DNA from: Bacteroidota bacterium
GTDB taxonomy: Bacteria > Bacteroidota > Bacteroidia > Bacteroidales > B18-G4
NCBI GenBank assembly: GCA_003648575.1
Contig: QMPN01000099.1
Location: 1-9,892 of the forward strand
Reading direction: 5' to 3'
Length of the DNA: 9,892 bases
Positions 6,646 to 9,892 of the stretch are shown one piece after another. How positions within the stretch are numbered: position 1 is the first letter of the stretch; every line of letters begins with the position of its first letter. The translations under genes and the position numbers were made by a program. The notes below the pieces were generated by a model that was not told the origin of the DNA, did no database searches, and was given only the letters and a program-made list of their open reading frames with translations.

Positions 6646-8964
6646 ATGAAAGTCAGAAAATTTGCTCTAATTATCCTGGCCATGATGACCCTGGCCACCT
6701 GTAACCCTCCTTCTCCGGAGGATATTAATATCATTCCACAGCCGGTCAAAGCTTACGTTATTCCGGGCTCTTTTACCATTGAGCCTACGACACGAATCAT
6801 CACCCAAACGGAAAATGAGGATGTAGTAAAGGTGTGTGAATATTTTAATGCATACATGAAGCGGGCAGCTGGTTTCGAACTGGAGATCGTGGATGATGAA
6901 GCCGTTGCCAGCTTCTCAGGCGATATGGTTATCACCACATATAATGCTGATACTAACTGGAGTACTGAAGCCTATAGTCTTCAGATACAGGGGGGGAGTT
7001 CTGTGGTAATCCAGGCCAATTGCGCCACTGGTTTGTTTTATGGTGTTCAGACCTTATTGCAGATACTGCCTCCGGAGATCCTGAGCGAAGAGGTCGTCGA
7101 AGACATTGACCTTACCATACCGGCGGTTAATATATCCGATTACCCTCGTTTTGAATGGAGGGGCATGCACCTGGATGTTTGCAGGCATTTTTTTCCATTG
7201 GAATTCATCAAGGAGTATCTCGATCTGATGGCCATGTACAAGATGAATGTGTTTCACTGGCACCTTACCGAAGACCAGGGCTGGAGGATAGAGATAAAGA
7301 AATACCCGGGGCTGACGGAGATAGGTGCCTGGCGTACAGAGCCTGATGGTAGTCGCTATGGCGGCTATTATACCCAGGATGAGATCAGGGAGATCGTAGC
7401 TTATGCTGCAGAGCGAAATATCACTGTGGTACCCGAAATTGAGATGCCCGGCCATTGTGTGTCCACACTGGCAGCATACCCTGAGCTGAGCTGTACCGGC
7501 GGACCTTTCGAGGTGGCAAACATCTGGGGTGTGAAGGAAGATGTTTACTGTGCAGGAAATGAAAAAACCTTTGAATTCCTGGAAAATGTCCTGCTGGAGG
7601 TGATGGAACTCTTCCCCGGCGAGTATATCCATGTAGGGGGCGATGAGGTGCCCAAAACACGATGGGAGAATTGCCGGAAATGCCAGGCCAGGATCCGCAA
7701 AGAAGGACTTGCCAATGAATATGAGCTGCAGAGCTATTTCATCAAGCGCATGGAGAAATTCCTCAATGAACATGATCGCAAGTTGATTGGCTGGGACGAG
7801 ATACTGGAAGGCGGGCTGGCACCGGAAGCCACCGTCATGTCGTGGCGAGGAGAGAAAGGCGGAATAGAAGCGGCACAGATGGGACATGATGTGGTGATGA
7901 CTCCGGGCGACTTTTGCTATTTCGACCACTACCAGGCCGACCCTGCAACCCAGCCCAAGGCCATAGGCGGTCTTACCACTGTAAAAGATGTTTATCATTA
8001 TAACCCCTTATCGGCCGAATTGAATGAAGCTGAGAAGGAGCATATATTGGGCGCCCAGGGAAACCTGTGGACAGAATACATTGCTACACCGGAATATGCA
8101 GAATATATGGCTGTACCCAGAATGCTGGCACTGGCTGAAGTTGACTGGACACGAGAAAGCAGGATAAGCTGGCCCCGCTTCCTCCGAAAGCTTGAGCATC
8201 ACTTCGCAATCCTCGATATTCTCGACGTGAACTATTGCGATGCAGTATTTGATGTAGAGATCACACCTGCTTTTGATGAGGAGGCCAAAACCGTTATGAT
8301 CAGCATGGGGACCGAGTTCCCTGATGCCGAGATCCGCTACACCCTTGACGGTAGCGAGCCCGGCCTTGAGTCGCCGGTATATGATACTACATTTAAGCTT
8401 GAGAAATCAGGCAGCATACGCGCAAGAGCTTTTATCGAAGGGGAGATGAAAGGCAATGTTACTTCCCGTGAAGTATTGCTGCATAAAGCAGTTGGGAAGC
8501 CAATCGTTTATACAGGAAGCTACGATGAGCGCTATACCGCAGGAGGCGATCAAGCCCTGGTGAACGGCCTGCGTGGTTCTGAACACTACAGGGATGGCAA
8601 CTGGCAGGGCTTCAGCGGGAGCGATATTGAATTTGTGATCGACCTTGAAAAGGAGATGAAAATCTCAGCGATTACCATAGCTTTTCTGCAAAATGCAACT
8701 ACCTGGATATTTCTGCCCTCCGGCTTGAGTATTTTGGTTTCCAGCAGCGGAGCTGAAGGCGATTTTAAGGTGGTGAAAAAGTTCCTGACCAGTGTACCTA
8801 TGGAAACCAAAGAGGCCATGGTTCAGGATTACGCCTGGAATTTCAATGATCTCAATGCAAGGTACATAAAAGTCGTTGCGAAAAACCCCGGGCCATGCCC
8901 CAACTGGCATCCCGGATCCGGCAGCCCAAGCTGGGTGTTTGTTGATGAAGTTGTGATAGAGTAA
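6646..8964 (+). CDS. GH20 beta-N-acetylhexosaminidase, lipoprotein with C-terminal discoidin domain
   Basis: The 772-residue enzyme should remove terminal beta-GlcNAc or GalNAc by substrate-assisted catalysis. It has a lipoprotein signal with lipobox LATC (Cys19). The GH20b domain (about 27-160, from INIIPQPV) precedes the barrel (about 165-520). In the barrel are FEWRGMHLDVCRHF (169-182), HWHLTEDQGWR (204-214), EIEMPGH (264-270), the catalytic pair D333-E334 in HVGGDE, MSWRGEKGG (398-406) and GNLWTEY (472-478). Residues about 535-612 look like the chitobiase/hexosaminidase C-terminal domain (RYTLDGSEP). The end (about 620-772) resembles an F5/8 discoidin/CBM32 sugar-binding module. No acidic cluster directly follows Cys19, so a periplasmic location is more likely than the cell surface. 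It is the last gene of the run; its role on the chitobiose core of N-glycans is inferred from neighbours. Other GlcNAc-containing glycans are possible substrates. Confidence 0.95.
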   Translation: MKVRKFALIILAMMTLATCNPPSPEDINIIPQPVKAYVIPGSFTIEPTTRIITQTENEDVVKVCEYFNAYMKRAAGFELEIVDDEAVASFSGDMVITTYNADTNWSTEAYSLQIQGGSSVVIQANCATGLFYGVQTLLQILPPEILSEEVVEDIDLTIPAVNISDYPRFEWRGMHLDVCRHFFPLEFIKEYLDLMAMYKMNVFHWHLTEDQGWRIEIKKYPGLTEIGAWRTEPDGSRYGGYYTQDEIREIVAYAAERNITVVPEIEMPGHCVSTLAAYPELSCTGGPFEVANIWGVKEDVYCAGNEKTFEFLENVLLEVMELFPGEYIHVGGDEVPKTRWENCRKCQARIRKEGLANEYELQSYFIKRMEKFLNEHDRKLIGWDEILEGGLAPEATVMSWRGEKGGIEAAQMGHDVVMTPGDFCYFDHYQADPATQPKAIGGLTTVKDVYHYNPLSAELNEAEKEHILGAQGNLWTEYIATPEYAEYMAVPRMLALAEVDWTRESRISWPRFLRKLEHHFAILDILDVNYCDAVFDVEITPAFDEEAKTVMISMGTEFPDAEIRYTLDGSEPGLESPVYDTTFKLEKSGSIRARAFIEGEMKGNVTSREVLLHKAVGKPIVYTGSYDERYTAGGDQALVNGLRGSEHYRDGNWQGFSGSDIEFVIDLEKEMKISAITIAFLQNATTWIFLPSGLSILVSSSGAEGDFKVVKKFLTSVPMETKEAMVQDYAWNFNDLNARYIKVVAKNPGPCPNWHPGSGSPSWVFVDEVVIE

Positions 8965-8994
8965 GCGCTATTCTACGTCGTCCTATCATGCACT

Positions 8995-9013
8995 GTCCCG
9001 CCTGCGGCGGGAC
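8995..9013. terminator. GC-rich perfect hairpin downstream of the GH20 gene
   Basis: GTCCCGCC and GGCGGGAC form a perfect 8-bp stem around the loop TGC, 30 bases after the GH20 stop. A short T run (9028-9032) begins 14 bases after the stem, too far for a classical intrinsic terminator. It may stop transcription or protect the mRNA 3' end, or it may be a copy of a dispersed REP-like palindrome; only a genome-wide count could tell. Confidence 0.5.
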
Positions 9014-9040
9014 GCAATTCCCAGTCGTTTTTACCAAACC

Positions 9041-9069
9041 AAAAAACATTATTTATAATATGTTTTTTT
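9041..9069. terminator. AT-rich hairpin, likely bidirectional terminator
   Basis: AAAAAACAT (9041-9049) pairs with ATGTTTTTT (9060-9068) around a 10-base AT loop. Having A-rich and T-rich arms, it presents a U tract to transcripts from either side. It lies between the convergent GH20 gene and the Fe-S repair gene, whose stop codon is only 6 bases away. The stem is weak because it is AT-rich. Confidence 0.5.
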
Positions 9070-9074
9070 ATGAT

Positions 9075-9770
9075 CTATTTAGCAAGGTTTAAAGATCTTG
9101 GATATAATATATTATTTTCAAGATGCACATGAATATGTAAATCATCTTCAAATTGTTCTAAAAGTTTATAAGTAACCTGATAAGTGTTGCAGCCGTCTGG
9201 TGGCACCATGTAATTACTACTTAAAACATTTATTTTATCAATAGTACCACCGGCAAATTCGTGCTCAACTTTCATTCTTGCAATTTCAGAAATTACTATT
9301 TCTTTTGATTTGGAAGATTTTGTTTTTAAAACCTCTTTTATTGCAGGAAATAAAACATCCTCTTCTTTATTAAGATGTTGCAAAAGCTCAGTATTTACTA
9401 ATGAAAACAATTTTGCAATTTCAATCAATTCGGGATGATGAGCACCATGAACATCTGCAATTTTTTGAGTATAAGCTATTAACTGTGGCAAAAGTCTTAA
9501 AACGGTTTTATGATGATTATTAACTATATAGTCGCATAAAAAATCTAAATCCCATTCTTTGAAATTATGAGAACTGTCAGCAATTGTATTGTCAAGCTCA
9601 CTCAATTTTTTCTCAATTGCTGAAATATCTAATTTTTTCTCGTTGCATGCTTGTTCTAAACTTTGATTTCCGCCGCAGCAAAAATCAATTCCAACGTTTT
9701 TAAATATTTCCGCCGCTCTGAAATCACTGGTAACAATTTCACCTATTTTTATTGTTTTGTATTTTTCCAT
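9075..9770 (-). CDS. ric: Iron-sulfur cluster repair di-iron protein (Ric/YtfE/ScdA family)
   Basis: This 231-residue cytosolic protein belongs to the family that restores Fe-S clusters damaged by nitric oxide or oxidants. The N-terminal ScdA_N/DUF542-type segment ends in GIDFCCGGNQSLEQAC (27-42), with the hallmark C31-C32. The rest is a four-helix hemerythrin-like di-iron domain. Likely ligands by family pattern are His86 or His87, His132 and Glu136 (HLNKEED), His170 (VEHE), and His214 with Glu218 (HVHLEN). Length is normal and the frame intact. Base composition is odd: sampled lines give about 27-32% GC, against about 50% in the genes to its left, with AT-rich codons throughout. This suggests acquisition from a low-GC donor. 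It is convergent to the GH20 gene and has no evident functional link to the glycan genes. Confidence 0.94.
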   Translation of the reverse strand: MEKYKTIKIGEIVTSDFRAAEIFKNVGIDFCCGGNQSLEQACNEKKLDISAIEKKLSELDNTIADSSHNFKEWDLDFLCDYIVNNHHKTVLRLLPQLIAYTQKIADVHGAHHPELIEIAKLFSLVNTELLQHLNKEEDVLFPAIKEVLKTKSSKSKEIVISEIARMKVEHEFAGGTIDKINVLSSNYMVPPDGCNTYQVTYKLLEQFEDDLHIHVHLENNILYPRSLNLAK

Positions 9771-9850
9771 TTTTGTGTATGTTATCTTTAATTTAAAATG
9801 TCTTCTATTATTTATATGTTTTATGTATGTAAATTTTAGTACGTATAACG
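9771..9850 (-). promoter_or_regulatory. AT-rich leader of the Fe-S repair gene
   Basis: About 70 bases upstream of the minus-strand ATG are very AT-rich and then change to higher GC near 9845. The upstream region of a nitric-oxide-response gene must hold its promoter, but I cannot point to a clear -7/-33 pair or a clean palindromic operator. The nearest thing is AATTTAAAATGTCTT on the plus strand (9790-9804), a poor match to half an NsrR-type site. Confidence 0.2.
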
Positions 9851-9855
9851 GCCGC

Positions 9856-9892
9856 TGTGATGGGGGTCAATTGAAATTACCCGCTAGCTTAC
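9856..9892. mobile_element. Possible terminus of an IS21-like insertion sequence (edge of window)
   Basis: After the AT-rich leader the sequence turns abruptly to TGTGATGGGGGTCAATTG followed by AAATTACCC. A TG end followed by GGGTCAATT/AATTACCC-type motifs resembles what I recall of IS21-family ends, which carry several internal repeats of this kind. Only one end motif is visible and no transposase is in the window, so the call is tentative. Confidence 0.25.

Noticed and set aside
7054..7998. Long antisense open frame (314 codons) inside the GH20 gene
   Set aside because: The plus-strand GH20 reading covers it fully with conserved catalytic motifs; the antisense product has no recognisable domain and looks like an open frame produced by codon bias.
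9786..9806. NsrR-like operator upstream of the Fe-S repair gene
   Set aside because: Only a partial half-site match in very AT-rich DNA, lacking the central CA of the consensus; such matches are expected by chance.
9840..9892. Integron attC-like site around TATAACGG
   Set aside because: I could not find the paired core sites or a folding attC structure; only a short TAAC motif is present.

Overview
The window looks like a chromosomal segment of a Bacteroidota (Bacteroidetes) bacterium. Genes start without obvious Shine-Dalgarno sequences, the glycosidases are lipoproteins encoded back to back, the sugar permease is of the FucP/GluP kind common in that phylum, and short boxes resembling the Bacteroidota -7 promoter element (TAnnTTTG) lie just upstream of two genes. 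The genus cannot be read from this sequence. A probable Tat signal on one enzyme suggests a lineage that has the Tat system. Most of the window has roughly 50% GC by sampling; the last ~860 bases drop to roughly 30%.

Layout. Bases 1-716 (minus) hold the N-terminal third of the DNA-processing ATPase/nuclease MutS2, running off the left edge. A 145-bp divergent spacer with a very G-rich tract follows. Then comes a plus-strand gene run: cutC (862-1608), a GH2 beta-mannosidase lipoprotein (1612-4134), a FucP/GluP-family sugar/H+ symporter (4222-5616), a Tat-exported glycosylasparaginase (5649-6638) and a GH20 beta-N-acetylhexosaminidase lipoprotein (6646-8964). Gaps are 3, 87, 32 and 7 bp, so one transcript is plausible. 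Downstream are a GC-rich perfect hairpin and an AT-rich hairpin that could terminate both strands. Convergent to the run lies an AT-rich minus-strand gene for a di-iron Fe-S cluster repair protein of the Ric/YtfE/ScdA family (9075-9770). The last ~40 bases return to higher GC and may be the end of an insertion sequence.

How the genes work together. The three exported enzymes match the last bonds of the N-glycan core, Man-beta-1,4-GlcNAc-beta-1,4-GlcNAc-Asn. Beta-mannosidase would remove the core mannose, GH20 the outer GlcNAc, and glycosylasparaginase would cut the final GlcNAc-Asn linkage; the permease would import a released sugar. This is the logic of lysosomal glycoprotein breakdown, here apparently laid out in a bacterial periplasm, with cutC (a family of unsettled function) as first gene. 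No SusC/SusD pair, endoglycosidase or alpha-mannosidase lies inside the window.

The most notable unexplained structure is a set of short-period tandem repeats. Four perfect 7-bp units lie inside the beta-mannosidase gene, 20 codons after the catalytic nucleophile, where gain or loss of one unit would truncate the protein. A 9-bp-period repeat and a 14-bp-period repeat sit directly in front of the permease and glycosylasparaginase start codons.
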